Of a DNA stretch of 16,483 nt, positions 6,485-14,531 are shown piece after piece. The stretch covers positions 1-16,483 of the forward strand of contig JACQXP010000030.1 in the NCBI GenBank assembly GCA_016208645.1, read 5' to 3'. The notes under the pieces were generated by a model, which was not told the DNA's origin, did not search any database, and saw nothing but the letters and a program-made list of their open reading frames with translations. Every line of letters starts with the position of its first letter. Position 1 is the first letter of the stretch. Origin of the DNA: Candidatus Methylomirabilota bacterium. Its GTDB lineage: Bacteria > Methylomirabilota > Methylomirabilia > Methylomirabilales > 2-02-FULL-66-22. The translations under genes and the position numbers were made by a program.

Positions 6485-8236
6485 TTAGCGGTACCGCCCG
6501 TAAATCTCGTTGACGTCCCAGATCCCGGAGGCCGGGACGCGGACGCTCTTGTCCATGATGACGTCCAGGACCGTGGGCTCGTCCCGGCGGATCGCCTCGG
6601 CGAGCGCGGGTCCCAGCTCCTCTGGGTCCTCGATCCGGCGGCCGTGGGCCCCATAGGACTCCCCCATCTTGGCGAAGTCGGGATTGTAGATCTCGCGGGT
6701 GCCCTCGCGGACGAACTCCGTCCCCAGGAACCGGCCGAAATGCTTCTGCTGCATCCCGTAGATCACACCGAAGGAGAAGTTATTCATGACGAGCCAGATC
6801 ACCCCCAGCCCGTACTCGACGGCCGTGGCCACGGCCGGGCTCACCGACCCGAAGGCCCCGTCCCCGACCAGGGCCACAACGGCCTTCGACGGGGCGCCGA
6901 CCTTGGCCCCGATCGCCGCGGCCGGCCCGAAGCCCATGGTGGCGAAGCCGCCCGGCGGGAGCTGCGTCCGGGGCTCGTAGATGGGGAACTGCTGGGCCAC
7001 GCCGTTCTTGTTCCAGCCGGTGTCGGTGAGGATGATCCCGTCGCGGGGCAAGGCCCGGCGGAGCTCCCAGAGGATACGCTCGGGCCGGATGGGCCGGGCG
7101 TCGGACTGCTGGTGCCGGCCCACCTCCGCCTCGAACCATTCCTGGTAGGCGCGCCGCAGGTCCCGCACCCGGGCCGCCTGATCCGCGGGCCCGCTTCGCG
7201 GGCTCCGCCGACGGCCCGTCAGCGCCTCCAGAAACTGCCGCAGCACCGCGCCCGCGTCTCCCTGGATCCCCACGGCCACCGGGTAGATCTTCCCGATCTC
7301 CTGGGGATCAATGTCCACGTGAATGAGCTTCGTCGGCGGAATGCTGAAGGTCTGGCCGGGGATCCAGGAGCTGGAATCCATCTCCGAGAATCGGGTCCCC
7401 ACGGCCAGGAGCACGTCCGCCTCGCGCGTGAGGCGATTGCCCACGGGCGATCCGAAGAGGCCCGTGATCCCGAAGCAGAGGGGGTGATCCTCGGGGACGG
7501 CCCCCTTCCCCATGATGGTGGTGGCCAGGGGGATCCCGGTGGCCTCGACGAACTGTCGCAACTGCCGGTGGGCATCCCCCAGGATCACGCCGCCGCCGGC
7601 ATAGATCACCGGCCGCTCCGCGGCCAGGAGCAGGTCCAGGGCCCGATCCACCTCGGCGGGATCGCCCAGGACCCGGCCGGCCGGCCGCCGCGCGGTCGCG
7701 TCGGGGATCGGGAGATCCACGGGCCGGGAGAACAGGTCCATGGGCACGTCAATGAACACCGGGCCGGGGCGGCCCGTCACGGCGAGGCTGAAGGCGCGCG
7801 ACAGGATGTCGGGCAGCATGCTGGGATCGTGCACCCGCCAGGCCTTCTTCACGAAGGGCCGGTAGATCTCCCACTGGGAGCCGTCGGCGTGGAGCTTGAT
7901 CTCCTGGTGCGGGTCCTTCCCGAACATGTAGCTGGGAATGTCCCCGGCGATCACCACCATGGCCGACGAGTCCAGCGCGGCCGTGGCGACGCCGGTCACG
8001 GCGTTGGTCATCCCCGGGCCCACGTGCAGCAGGGCCACCCCGGGCTTGTGCGTCACCCGGAAGTAGCCATCGGCCGCATGCGAGGCGACCTGCTCGTGCC
8101 GGACGCCCACGTACCGGATCTTGGTGTCCGCCAGGCCGTCCAGGACGGCCAGGTTGGTGTGCCCGCACAGCCCGAAGACCACCTCAACTCCCTGCGCCTC
8201 CAGGAATCTTGCGACGTACTCACCTGCCGTCATCAT
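6485..8236 (-). CDS. Thiamine diphosphate-dependent enzyme, acetolactate synthase-like
   Basis: 583-residue protein of the pyruvate oxidase/acetolactate synthase family. N-terminal PYR domain with the catalytic Glu48 in GVRHEQVASHAADGY and the GPGMTNAVTG loop (73-82); central domain (about 190-340) of the nucleotide-binding type seen in this family; C-terminal PP domain with the ThDP/Mg2+ motif VGDGAFG (457-463) closed by NN at 485-486. It would cleave or join a 2-oxoacid, but it could be a carboligase, decarboxylase or acyl-CoA lyase type; no small regulatory ilvN-like subunit is next to it, which argues against normal branched-chain synthesis. Two adjacent ATGs (8236, 8233) can start it. 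It begins 45 bp after livF, so uptake and catabolism appear coupled. Confidence 0.88.
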   Translation of the reverse strand: MMTAGEYVARFLEAQGVEVVFGLCGHTNLAVLDGLADTKIRYVGVRHEQVASHAADGYFRVTHKPGVALLHVGPGMTNAVTGVATAALDSSAMVVIAGDIPSYMFGKDPHQEIKLHADGSQWEIYRPFVKKAWRVHDPSMLPDILSRAFSLAVTGRPGPVFIDVPMDLFSRPVDLPIPDATARRPAGRVLGDPAEVDRALDLLLAAERPVIYAGGGVILGDAHRQLRQFVEATGIPLATTIMGKGAVPEDHPLCFGITGLFGSPVGNRLTREADVLLAVGTRFSEMDSSSWIPGQTFSIPPTKLIHVDIDPQEIGKIYPVAVGIQGDAGAVLRQFLEALTGRRRSPRSGPADQAARVRDLRRAYQEWFEAEVGRHQQSDARPIRPERILWELRRALPRDGIILTDTGWNKNGVAQQFPIYEPRTQLPPGGFATMGFGPAAAIGAKVGAPSKAVVALVGDGAFGSVSPAVATAVEYGLGVIWLVMNNFSFGVIYGMQQKHFGRFLGTEFVREGTREIYNPDFAKMGESYGAHGRRIEDPEELGPALAEAIRRDEPTVLDVIMDKSVRVPASGIWDVNEIYGRYR

Positions 8237-8281
8237 GATGGCTCATTCCCCCGTGCGTCTCTCGAACTGGACACCGCCTCG

Positions 8282-8992
8282 TCACCGCCCCAGATACAGC
8301 CGCTTCACCCGTCCATCGTTCCGGATGGCCTCGCCCGATCCCTCGTACCGGTTCTTCCCCAGCTCCAGGACGTAGGCGTAGTCCGAGATCTCCAGCGCCT
8401 TGGCCGCGTTCTGCTCCACCATGAGGATGGTCTGGCCTCGCTTCCGCAGGCCCTCGATGATCCGGAAGATCTCCTTGAACACCAGGGGGGCCAGGCCCAG
8501 CGTCGGCTCATCCAGCAGGATCAGTCTGGGCTGCAGGAGGAGCGACCGGCCCATCTCCAGCATCTGCTGCTGGCCGCCGGAGAGATCCCCCGCGCGGTCC
8601 TTCCGCTTCTCGCGCAGGATGGGAAACGTCTCGTACACCCGCTCTACCTCGGCCAGGAGCTCGGGCGAACGCTTGCGGATGTAGGCCCCCAGGAGGAGAT
8701 TCTCCTCCACGGTCATGAGGGGGAACACGTTACGTCCCTGCGGCACGAAGGTCATCCCCCGGCGGAGGAGCACCTCGGGCGACCGGTTCGTCACCTCCTC
8801 CCCGGCGAAGAGCACGCGCCCCTGCTGCACCGGCAGGAGGCCGAAGATGGTCTTGAAGACCGTGGATTTGCCGGCCCCGTTGGGCCCGATGATGGAGACG
8901 ATCTGCCCCGGCTCCACCTTCAGGGTGACGCCGTGGAGGATCTCCATCTTGCCGTAGCCGGCGTGGATGTCGTGGACTTCCAGCAAGGCCAT
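8282..8992 (-). CDS. livF: Branched-chain amino acid-type ABC transporter ATPase LivF
   Basis: 236-residue cytoplasmic ATPase of the Liv/HAAT importer. Walker A GPNGAGKST (36-44), signature LSGGQQQ (137-143) and Walker B LILLDEPT (157-164) are intact, and GLAPLVFKEIF with QGRNVFPLMTVEENL mark the LivF subfamily. The length is standard. Its ATG lies 2 bp after the livG stop, with the GGGAG ribosome site inside the end of livG, so the two are translationally linked. LivF and LivG together power the LivHM channel. Cargo may be branched-chain amino acids, amides, urea or aromatic/short acids: this family is broader than its name. Confidence 0.95.
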   Translation of the reverse strand: MALLEVHDIHAGYGKMEILHGVTLKVEPGQIVSIIGPNGAGKSTVFKTIFGLLPVQQGRVLFAGEEVTNRSPEVLLRRGMTFVPQGRNVFPLMTVEENLLLGAYIRKRSPELLAEVERVYETFPILREKRKDRAGDLSGGQQQMLEMGRSLLLQPRLILLDEPTLGLAPLVFKEIFRIIEGLRKRGQTILMVEQNAAKALEISDYAYVLELGKNRYEGSGEAIRNDGRVKRLYLGR

Positions 8993-8994
8993 GT

Positions 8995-9732
8995 CTAGCT
9001 CCCGAAGTAGGCGTCCATGACGTCGGCATTGTCATGGATCTCCGCCGGGGTGCCCTCGGCGATCTTTTCCCCCTGGCTCAGCACCACGATCCGGCGGCAC
9101 AGGGACATCACCACTTCCATGTTGTGCTCGATGACCACGAAGGTGTACCCCCGGGCGTTGAGGTCCTGGATGTGGGTGACCAGGGCCTTGATCATGGTGG
9201 GATTCACGCCGGCCATGGGCTCGTCCAGCAGGATGACCTGGGGATCGGGCATCAACGCCATCCCGAAGTCCAGCAGCTTCTGCTGCCCGTAGGACAGGTT
9301 CGCCGCCAGATTGTCCTTGACGCCGGAGAGGCCCAGGTACTCCACGAGCTTCAGCGCCCGGTCCGTCTCCTCCGTCTCGTCCCGCCGGAGCAGGCGGGTG
9401 AAGAGTGTCCCCGTCCGTTCCTGCGCCGCCATGAGCAGGTTCTCCAACACGGTCATCTCCGGGAAGAGCTGGATGAGCTGGAAGGTCCGGGAGATCCCCC
9501 GGTGGTACACGGCGTCGGCGGTGAGCTTCGTGATGTCCTCGCCCTGGTAAAACACGTGCCCCCGGGATGGCCGCAGGACCCCCGTCACGCAGTTGAAGAG
9601 GGTCGTCTTGCCGGAGCCGTTCGGCCCGATGAGGCCCAAAAGCTCCCCCGGCTCGACGCTGAGGCTCACGTGGCTCAGCGCCGACAGGTGAAAGAAGTGC
9701 TTGCTGAGCTGGCGGATCTCCAGAAGTGGCAT
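8995..9732 (-). CDS. livG: Branched-chain amino acid-type ABC transporter ATPase LivG
   Basis: 245-residue ATPase partner of LivF. Walker A GPNGSGKTT (36-44), signature LSYGQQK (146-152; Tyr in place of the first Gly-side Gly is usual in LivG), Walker B VILLDEPMAGVNP (166-178) and the switch His203 in VVIEHNME. The GISRTFQLIQLFPEMTVLENL stretch is the LivG hallmark. ATG at 9732 with GGGAG upstream; 21 bp after livM. It looks complete and functional. Confidence 0.95.
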   Translation of the reverse strand: MPLLEIRQLSKHFFHLSALSHVSLSVEPGELLGLIGPNGSGKTTLFNCVTGVLRPSRGHVFYQGEDITKLTADAVYHRGISRTFQLIQLFPEMTVLENLLMAAQERTGTLFTRLLRRDETEETDRALKLVEYLGLSGVKDNLAANLSYGQQKLLDFGMALMPDPQVILLDEPMAGVNPTMIKALVTHIQDLNARGYTFVVIEHNMEVVMSLCRRIVVLSQGEKIAEGTPAEIHDNADVMDAYFGS

Positions 9733-9753
9733 CCTGGTTCTCCCGCTCCGCGG

Positions 9754-10749
9754 CTACTCGGGCTCCAGCACGGCGGCCGGCTCCGGGGGCGGCGGCGGGT
9801 GGGCCGGGCTGACCGTCCGGCGGGTCAGCCGGCAGACCATCCAGTCCCAGGCCGCCACCAGCCCCTTCGGCATGAACAGCATCATCAGGATGACTGCCAG
9901 GGAGAAGATGATGAGGTAGAACCCCTCGGAGGCCCGGAGCAGTTCGGGCAAGAGGGTCACCACCACCGCGCCGATGAAGGGTCCCTCGAACCGCCCCAGC
10001 CCGCCCATGACCACCATCATCAGGAACTGGATGGACCGGTCCAGGGTGAAGGCCCCCGGGTCAATGTAGGTGAGGAGCGGGGCGAACAGGGCCCCGCCGA
10101 TCCCGGCGTAGGCCGAGCCGATGGCGAAGGCCATGAGCTTGTAGTTCCGCAGGCTCACCCCCACCACCTCGGCCCGCATCTCGTTCTCCCGGATGGCCCG
10201 GAAGGCCCGGCCCCACCGCGAGTGGAGGATCCAGTAGGCGGAGGCCACCACCAGCGTGGCCCAGCCCAGGATGTAGTAGTAGTAGGCCCGGTCCGACAGG
10301 AACCGGAGCGGCCCCCAGTGCGGTCGCCCGATCCCCGAGATCCCGAAGGAGCCCCCGGTGAGCGATTCCCAGTTGCGGAGCACCAGGAACACGATGATGT
10401 TGAACCCCAGGGTCACCATGGCCAGGTAGTGGTGCTTGACCTTGAGGGCCGGGAACCCCAGGACGAGTCCCCACAGGAAAGCAATGGCCGTCCCGACGAT
10501 GATCCCGCCCTCGAATGGAACCCCCAGGGGACCCAGGATCGCCACGGCGTACGATCCGAAAGACATGAACCCCGCGTGGGCCAGGGAGATCTGTCCCGCG
10601 TACCCGAGGGTCAGGTTCAGGCCGATGGCCAGGATCAGATAGACCAGCGTCAGGCTGGCCAGGTAGAGCTTGTACTGCTCCAGGAAGAGGGGGAACAGCA
10701 GGAGGATCGCCCCCCCCCCCAGGAGCCCCAGCGCCCGCCAGCCCCTCAC
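9754..10749 (-). CDS. livM: Branched-chain amino acid-type ABC transporter permease LivM
   Basis: 331-residue inner-membrane permease. The family motif LNLTLGYAGQISLAHAGFM (44-62) and the ATPase-contact loop RAIRENEMRAEVVG (184-197) are clear, as is the GGLGRFEGPFIGA stretch near the end of the membrane part. The start is GTG at 10749 with GGGGGGAGAGG upstream, 13 bp after livH. Codons 10-14 run through an 11-base G homopolymer (10710-10720), which encodes GGG in the first membrane segment and is prone to slippage. The C-terminus is a proline-rich cytoplasmic tail (about 315-331) that is longer than needed for the fold. Frame is intact as given. Confidence 0.94.
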   Translation of the reverse strand: MRGWRALGLLGGGAILLLFPLFLEQYKLYLASLTLVYLILAIGLNLTLGYAGQISLAHAGFMSFGSYAVAILGPLGVPFEGGIIVGTAIAFLWGLVLGFPALKVKHHYLAMVTLGFNIIVFLVLRNWESLTGGSFGISGIGRPHWGPLRFLSDRAYYYYILGWATLVVASAYWILHSRWGRAFRAIRENEMRAEVVGVSLRNYKLMAFAIGSAYAGIGGALFAPLLTYIDPGAFTLDRSIQFLMMVVMGGLGRFEGPFIGAVVVTLLPELLRASEGFYLIIFSLAVILMMLFMPKGLVAAWDWMVCRLTRRTVSPAHPPPPPEPAAVLEPE

Positions 10750-10762
10750 GCGCCTCTCCCCC

Positions 10763-11638
10763 CTACATCCACTCTTCCTTGATGCCCCACAGCCCCTCCG
10801 GCTTGAGCAGCAGGACGCCGATCAACATGATGAGGGCGAAGGCGTCCCGGAACTGGTTCGAGATGTAGGCGGCCGAGTAGGTCTCGACCAGCCCCACCAG
10901 AAGGCCCCCCAGCAGCGCCCCCCGGATCTGGTTGAAGCCCCCGATGATCGCCGCGTAGAAGGCCTTCAGGCCGATCCCGATGCCGATGTCGTACTTCACC
11001 AGGTACACGGGGGCGACCAGGATGGCCGCCACCGCGGTGAGCGCCGCGTTCAGCATGAAGGTCAGTCCCACCAGCCGGGAGACGTTGATCCCCAGGACCG
11101 CGGCCAGGTTCCGGTTCTGGGCCACGGCCTGCATGGCCCAGCCCAGCTTCGTCCGCCGAATGGCGAGCTGCAGGGCCCCGATGACGAGGGCCGCGAAGAG
11201 GACGTTCATCAGCTCCTCGCGGGTGAAGATCACCTCCCCCACCCGGATCGGCGCCCGTGAGAAGAGGGCGGGGAAGGGCAGGGCCAGCGGCGTCCAGAAC
11301 TGTTGCAGCGAGTACCGGATCAGCATGCTCAGGCCGATGGTGGCGATCACCAGGGGCAGGACCCCCATCTTGAGCAGCCGTTCCACCAGCACCGCCTTGA
11401 CCAGCAGGCCCAGGAGCAGGGTGGACACGACGAGGGTCGCCAGGAGCGCGGCCGCGAAGGGCAGGCGGAAGACCGTCCAGAACAGGACCATGAGGAACGC
11501 CGGGAGGACCACGAACTCCCCCTGGGCGAAGTTGATGGTATTAGAGGTCTGCCACAGGAGCACGAAGCCGATCGCCGCCATGGCGTAGATGGCCCCGATG
11601 GAGACGCCAGCCACGAACAGTTGCAGGACATCCGTCAA
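10763..11638 (-). CDS. livH: Branched-chain amino acid-type ABC transporter permease LivH
   Basis: 291-residue inner-membrane permease pairing with LivM. The start region GAIYAMAAIGFVLLW (15-29) and TINFAQGEF (34-42) is the LivH signature, and QNRNLAAVLGINVSRLVGLTF (about 174-194) is the ATPase-contact loop; the end FALIMLIGVLLLKPEGL is typical. No ATG or GTG fits: the frame most likely starts at a TTG (11638) with AGGGGAG about nine bases upstream, which implies weaker initiation than for livK. It follows livK by 58 bp that contain a very stable hairpin. Product levels are therefore probably well below LivK. Confidence 0.93.
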   Translation of the reverse strand: MTDVLQLFVAGVSIGAIYAMAAIGFVLLWQTSNTINFAQGEFVVLPAFLMVLFWTVFRLPFAAALLATLVVSTLLLGLLVKAVLVERLLKMGVLPLVIATIGLSMLIRYSLQQFWTPLALPFPALFSRAPIRVGEVIFTREELMNVLFAALVIGALQLAIRRTKLGWAMQAVAQNRNLAAVLGINVSRLVGLTFMLNAALTAVAAILVAPVYLVKYDIGIGIGLKAFYAAIIGGFNQIRGALLGGLLVGLVETYSAAYISNQFRDAFALIMLIGVLLLKPEGLWGIKEEWM

Positions 11639-11664
11639 TCCGAAGGCTCCCCTGGTAGCGTGCC

Positions 11665-11690
11665 GGGGGGCGGGCGGACGCCCGCCCCCC
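11665..11690 (-). promoter_or_regulatory. Perfect 12-bp-arm GC hairpin between livK and livH
   Basis: GGGGGGCGGGCG (11665-11676) and its exact complement (11679-11690) form an all-GC stem with a tiny loop, seven bases after the livK stop. There is no U-tract behind it on the minus strand, so it is not a textbook terminator; rather a message stabiliser or partial attenuator that would favour LivK over the membrane subunits. It occupies the same place as the 2764-2797 hairpin after dctP. Confidence 0.8.
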
Positions 11691-11696
11691 GAGCGA

Positions 11697-12866
11697 TCAC
11701 CGGCACGCCCGCTTGGTGTAGGGCCCGCCCAGCATGCCCACGACCTTGATCACCTCGGATTTCCGGTTTTTCACCTGTACGATAAAGCTGCCCCGATCAG
11801 TATCGCCCTTATCATCCACGTACACGTCCATGAGGAGCCCCGGCTCCTCGGCTGCGGTGAACAGATTGTTGTGGAGGCAGTCGCGGACCTTGGCCTGGTC
11901 GAAGGCACCCACCCGCTCGACCGCCGCCTTGACCATGTGGGTGCCGATGTACGCCTTGAAGCCGTTGTGGTCCGGGACCCGCCCGTACTTCTCCTGGAAC
12001 CGCCGGCCCACGTCCAGCATGCTGGGGACCGGCGAGGCCGCCGTCATCGGCACGTGGCACTTCGCGCCGTTCATCGCCTCGCCACCCGGATCAATGGTGG
12101 TCTGGGCGCAGAGGTTGTCACCCACCGGCTCCACGGCGAGTCCCAGCTTGCGAAGCTGGATCATGAGGCGCGCATTCTCCTCCTCATGGCTGTAGATCAT
12201 GAGGTGGGTGGCCCCGGAGGCCCGTACCCGGGTGAGTTCCGCCGTGAAATCCGCCTGCTGCGGCTCCGTGGAGAGGTCTGCCACGACCGACTTCCCCCGG
12301 TCTTTCAGGAACTTCAGGAACATCTCCCGGCCGCCCCTTCCGAAGGCGTTGTTCACGTAGATCAGGGCGATCTTCTCCGCCTTGAGGTCCTCCGCCACCC
12401 AGCGGACCAGCTTGGCAAACCCGATCTGCTGGGTGAAAGACGTCAGGAAGATGTTGGGGTTTCCTTTCTGCGTGATGAGCACCGATTCCGAGCCGGTGAT
12501 CTGGGGGACGCCTGCCTGCCGGGCGATGTCCATGTTGGCCACGGTGCTGGAGCTGTAGACCGTTCCCAGGATAGCGAACGGGTGCTCGTTGATGGCCCGG
12601 CGCATCACCGCCACGGAGGTGGGTGGATCACTCTGGGTGTCCATGAGGAAGGTCTCCAGCCGCCGGCCCAGGATCCCTCCCTTCTTGTTGATGTCCTCCA
12701 CCGCCAGACTCACCCCGTCGCGCCACATGGCGCCGACGGGAGCGCCGCCGCCCGTGATCTCAGCTACGATGGCAAGCTTCACGTTCTGGGCCGAGGCCGG
12801 CAACACCATCCCGGCCACTGCGACCAGGGCCACTGCCAGGACCAGCAGAATCCGTTGTCGTCGCAT
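11697..12866 (-). CDS. livK: Liv-type ABC transporter periplasmic binding protein
   Basis: 389-residue secreted substrate-binding protein (peripla_BP_6/Leu-Ile-Val type). Signal peptide: MRRQR, a long hydrophobic run and a PASA cleavage site after residue 26. The mature start VKLAIVAEITGGGAPVGAMWRDGVSLAVEDINKKGGILGRRLE is typical, as are the SSSTV region and the VNNAFGRGG segment. I start at ATG 12866 (GGGAGGGGAG upstream) rather than at an in-frame GTG/ATG further up, since the extra 47 residues are low-complexity and the signal peptide begins here. It leads the livKHMGF transcript, with a stem-loop before the ribosome site and a strong hairpin after the stop. Ligand unknown; neighbours suggest an organic acid as much as an amino acid. 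Confidence 0.94.
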   Translation of the reverse strand: MRRQRILLVLAVALVAVAGMVLPASAQNVKLAIVAEITGGGAPVGAMWRDGVSLAVEDINKKGGILGRRLETFLMDTQSDPPTSVAVMRRAINEHPFAILGTVYSSSTVANMDIARQAGVPQITGSESVLITQKGNPNIFLTSFTQQIGFAKLVRWVAEDLKAEKIALIYVNNAFGRGGREMFLKFLKDRGKSVVADLSTEPQQADFTAELTRVRASGATHLMIYSHEEENARLMIQLRKLGLAVEPVGDNLCAQTTIDPGGEAMNGAKCHVPMTAASPVPSMLDVGRRFQEKYGRVPDHNGFKAYIGTHMVKAAVERVGAFDQAKVRDCLHNNLFTAAEEPGLLMDVYVDDKGDTDRGSFIVQVKNRKSEVIKVVGMLGGPYTKRACR

Positions 12867-12880
12867 GACTCTCCCCTCCC

Positions 12881-12899
12881 GGGGGGCGCCGCGCCCCCC
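12881..12899 (-). promoter_or_regulatory. Stem-loop directly before the livK ribosome site
   Basis: GGGGGGCG and CGCCCCCC pair perfectly around a CGG loop (transcript sense), and the 3' arm directly touches GGGAGGGGAG, the livK ribosome site, 14 bases before the ATG. Same design as the 3906-3924 element before dctP although the stem bases differ, so pairing rather than sequence appears conserved. Confidence 0.7.
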
Positions 12900-12913
12900 C
12901 TCATGTTGAGTTC

Positions 12914-12937
12914 CCCGGCCCCCTCTGAGAGGCCGGG
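12914..12937. promoter_or_regulatory. Second inverted repeat in the cupin-livK gap
   Basis: CCCGGCC (12914-12920) pairs with GGCCGGG (12931-12937), and an inner CCTCT/AGAGG dyad (12922-12932) offers an alternative fold. It lies in the 157-bp gap between the cupin and livK (12867-13023), the longest non-coding stretch in the right half, which is where a livK promoter or a terminator for the upstream genes should be. No U-tract and no convincing -35/-10 pair can be seen. Confidence 0.4.
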
Positions 12938-13023
12938 CCCAGCCAAACCGGCCGTCTGCCCCCCCCGGCGCCGAGCCCCTGTCCTGTGATGCATTCCGCC
13001 AGGCCAAGGTTCATCGCCCCCGC

Positions 13024-13413
13024 CTATTTCGCGGGGAGTTGCCCGGGGGGGCCATATACATACACCAGCCAGAGCGGCTCGTCACCTGTATTGAAATGGC
13101 AATGGTGTGTCCCCGCCGGGATATACATGAAATCGTAGGTGTCGAAAGCAAGCTCTTTGCCATCAGCCACCAGCTTGCCCCGCCCCTTGACGGCCACGTT
13201 GACCTCTTCCGAGCCGGGATGCGTGTGGAAGGCCGCACCCTCCCCAGGCTCGAACATCGCCAGGCCCGCCACCAGATGCTTGCTGTCGTGCAGGTCCACA
13301 TCCACCAGGTGGAACAGCTTCCGGCGGCTTCCCTCGGTCTCCAGCCCCTTCCAGATCTCCCGGGCATCCCGGAAGGGTTTCAGGACGCACGCCTTGGCTT
13401 TCTTTTTGCTCAC
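13024..13413 (-). CDS. Small single-domain cupin protein
   Basis: 129-residue cupin, one beta-barrel. Motif 1 is PGEGAAFHTHPGSEEVNVAVKGRG (about 56-79) with metal ligands His63, His65 and Glu69 or Glu70; motif 2 is PAGTHHCHFN (99-108) with His103/104/106. The metal set therefore looks complete. The start is GTG 13413 with AAAGGAG upstream; the in-frame sequence above it is arginine-rich and not family-like. Small cupins of this kind act as dioxygenases, isomerases or ligand sensors, and a precise role cannot be read. Placed 78 bp after the alcohol dehydrogenase, with a short CCCGCC/GGCGGG dyad (13461-13482) in that gap. Confidence 0.88.
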   Translation of the reverse strand: MSKKKAKACVLKPFRDAREIWKGLETEGSRRKLFHLVDVDLHDSKHLVAGLAMFEPGEGAAFHTHPGSEEVNVAVKGRGKLVADGKELAFDTYDFMYIPAGTHHCHFNTGDEPLWLVYVYGPPGQLPAK

Positions 13414-13491
13414 GGTCGCTCCTTTCCTGCGCGGCTGCCTCGCGCTCCCCCGTCTCACGGCCCGCCGCAGTCAACGGGCGGGTGGCAGGGA

Positions 13492-14520
13492 TCAAGGCGT
13501 CAGGATGATGCGCCCCACCACCTCGCGATTCGTGAGGAGGCGGTGGGCCTCGGCCGCGGCGTCGAGCGGCATCGTCTTCCAGATGGTCGGCTGAAGCGCG
13601 ATGCGGTGCATGAAGTGGAGGATCTCGTTCAGGTCCTCGCGCGAGGCGCTCTCCACGCCGTAGATCTCCCACTCTTTCAGGATCACCAGCGCCAGGTTGA
13701 TTTCCACCGGCTTTCCGGTCAGCTCCCCGATGACGACGTACCGGCCGCCACGCGCCAGGCTCCGCAGCGGGCCCGGGAAGACGGCGCCGCCCACCGTCTC
13801 CACCACCAGGTCCGCCCCGATCCCGCCGGTGAGCTTGCGCACCTCATCGCCGAACGTGCCGTCCCGGTTGACGATCACCTCATCCGCCCCCAGCATCTTC
13901 AATCGTTCCGCCTTCTCCGGAGACGTGGTGATCCCGATGGTCCGGGCGCCGGACACGCGCGCGATCTGGATCGCCGCCATCCCCAGACCTCCGCTGGCCC
14001 CGGTCACCACCACGGTCTCCCCGGGCCGGACCCGGCCGACCTGGCGGACCGCCTTGTAGGGCGGCGCGAAGCAGCAGGCCCCCAGGCAGGCATGCTCGAA
14101 AGGCAGGCCGTCCGGGATCCGCACCAGATTCGCGCGCGGGATGGCGACGTACTCGGCATAGCCGCCCTGCCGGACCTGGCCGATCTCGCCCCGGGGATGC
14201 ATGCACAGCGACGCCCGGCCCACGCGGCACCACTTGCACTCGCCGCAGACCTGGTAGTTGATGGAGGCCACGCGGTCGCCGGGGGCGAAGTCCGTGACGG
14301 CCGCGCCCACCTCGACGATCTCGCCCGACAGCTCGTGGCCCAGGACCAGCGGGAGCTTGGGGCGCGACCGCATCCCCGAGCGGACGATCATGTCCAGGTG
14401 GCACACCCCGCACGCCCGGACGCGGAGCAGCGCTTCGTCGGGGGCCGGGCTCGGCCGCGGCAGCTCCTCCAGCTTCAGCTCTTCCGGTCCACCAAACGCT
14501 CGCAGCATGACCGCCTTCAT
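13492..14520 (-). CDS. Zinc-dependent medium-chain alcohol dehydrogenase
   Basis: 342-residue MDR-family oxidoreductase. Catalytic zinc ligands Cys40 (GVCHLD) and His62-Glu63 (GHE), with Cys149 as a likely further ligand; structural zinc set Cys92, Cys95, Cys98 and Cys106 (CGECKWCRVGRASLC). The Rossmann loop is TGASGGLG (173-180), a GxxGGxG form closer to quinone reductase/acryloyl-CoA reductase relatives than to liver ADH, so it may reduce an enoyl-CoA or an aldehyde as well as oxidise an alcohol. I start at ATG 14520 with AAGGAG six bases upstream; a longer frame to 14568 is not supported. It follows the SDR by 11 bp, probably one operon. Confidence 0.92.
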   Translation of the reverse strand: MKAVMLRAFGGPEELKLEELPRPSPAPDEALLRVRACGVCHLDMIVRSGMRSRPKLPLVLGHELSGEIVEVGAAVTDFAPGDRVASINYQVCGECKWCRVGRASLCMHPRGEIGQVRQGGYAEYVAIPRANLVRIPDGLPFEHACLGACCFAPPYKAVRQVGRVRPGETVVVTGASGGLGMAAIQIARVSGARTIGITTSPEKAERLKMLGADEVIVNRDGTFGDEVRKLTGGIGADLVVETVGGAVFPGPLRSLARGGRYVVIGELTGKPVEINLALVILKEWEIYGVESASREDLNEILHFMHRIALQPTIWKTMPLDAAAEAHRLLTNREVVGRIILTP

Positions 14521-14531
14521 CGCCACTCCTT

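Noticed and set aside
6485..8236. Oxalyl-CoA decarboxylase paired with the CoA-transferase as an oxalate pathway
   Set aside because: The start of the ThDP protein and its Glu48 region read more like acetolactate synthase relatives, and the CoA-transferase is separated from it by an SDR, repeats and a gene scrap, so an oxalate pathway is not supported.
6644..8998. 784-codon open frame on the plus strand
   Set aside because: It lies opposite the ThDP enzyme and livF, is rich in Gly, His, Arg and Pro in a way typical of antisense frames in GC-rich DNA, and resembles no protein family. Similar long frames at 931-2328, 9034-10782 and 14880-16340 on the plus strand, and at 56-2275 on the minus strand, were left out for the same reason.
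12867..13007. 47-residue N-terminal extension of the livK product
   Set aside because: The extension is Gly/Arg-rich, would bury the signal peptide and reads through the hairpins; a good ribosome site precedes the ATG at 12866.
13461..13482. Hairpin after the alcohol dehydrogenase stop
   Set aside because: Only six base pairs with a ten-base loop and no U-tract; expected by chance in DNA this GC-rich, so not listed as a feature.
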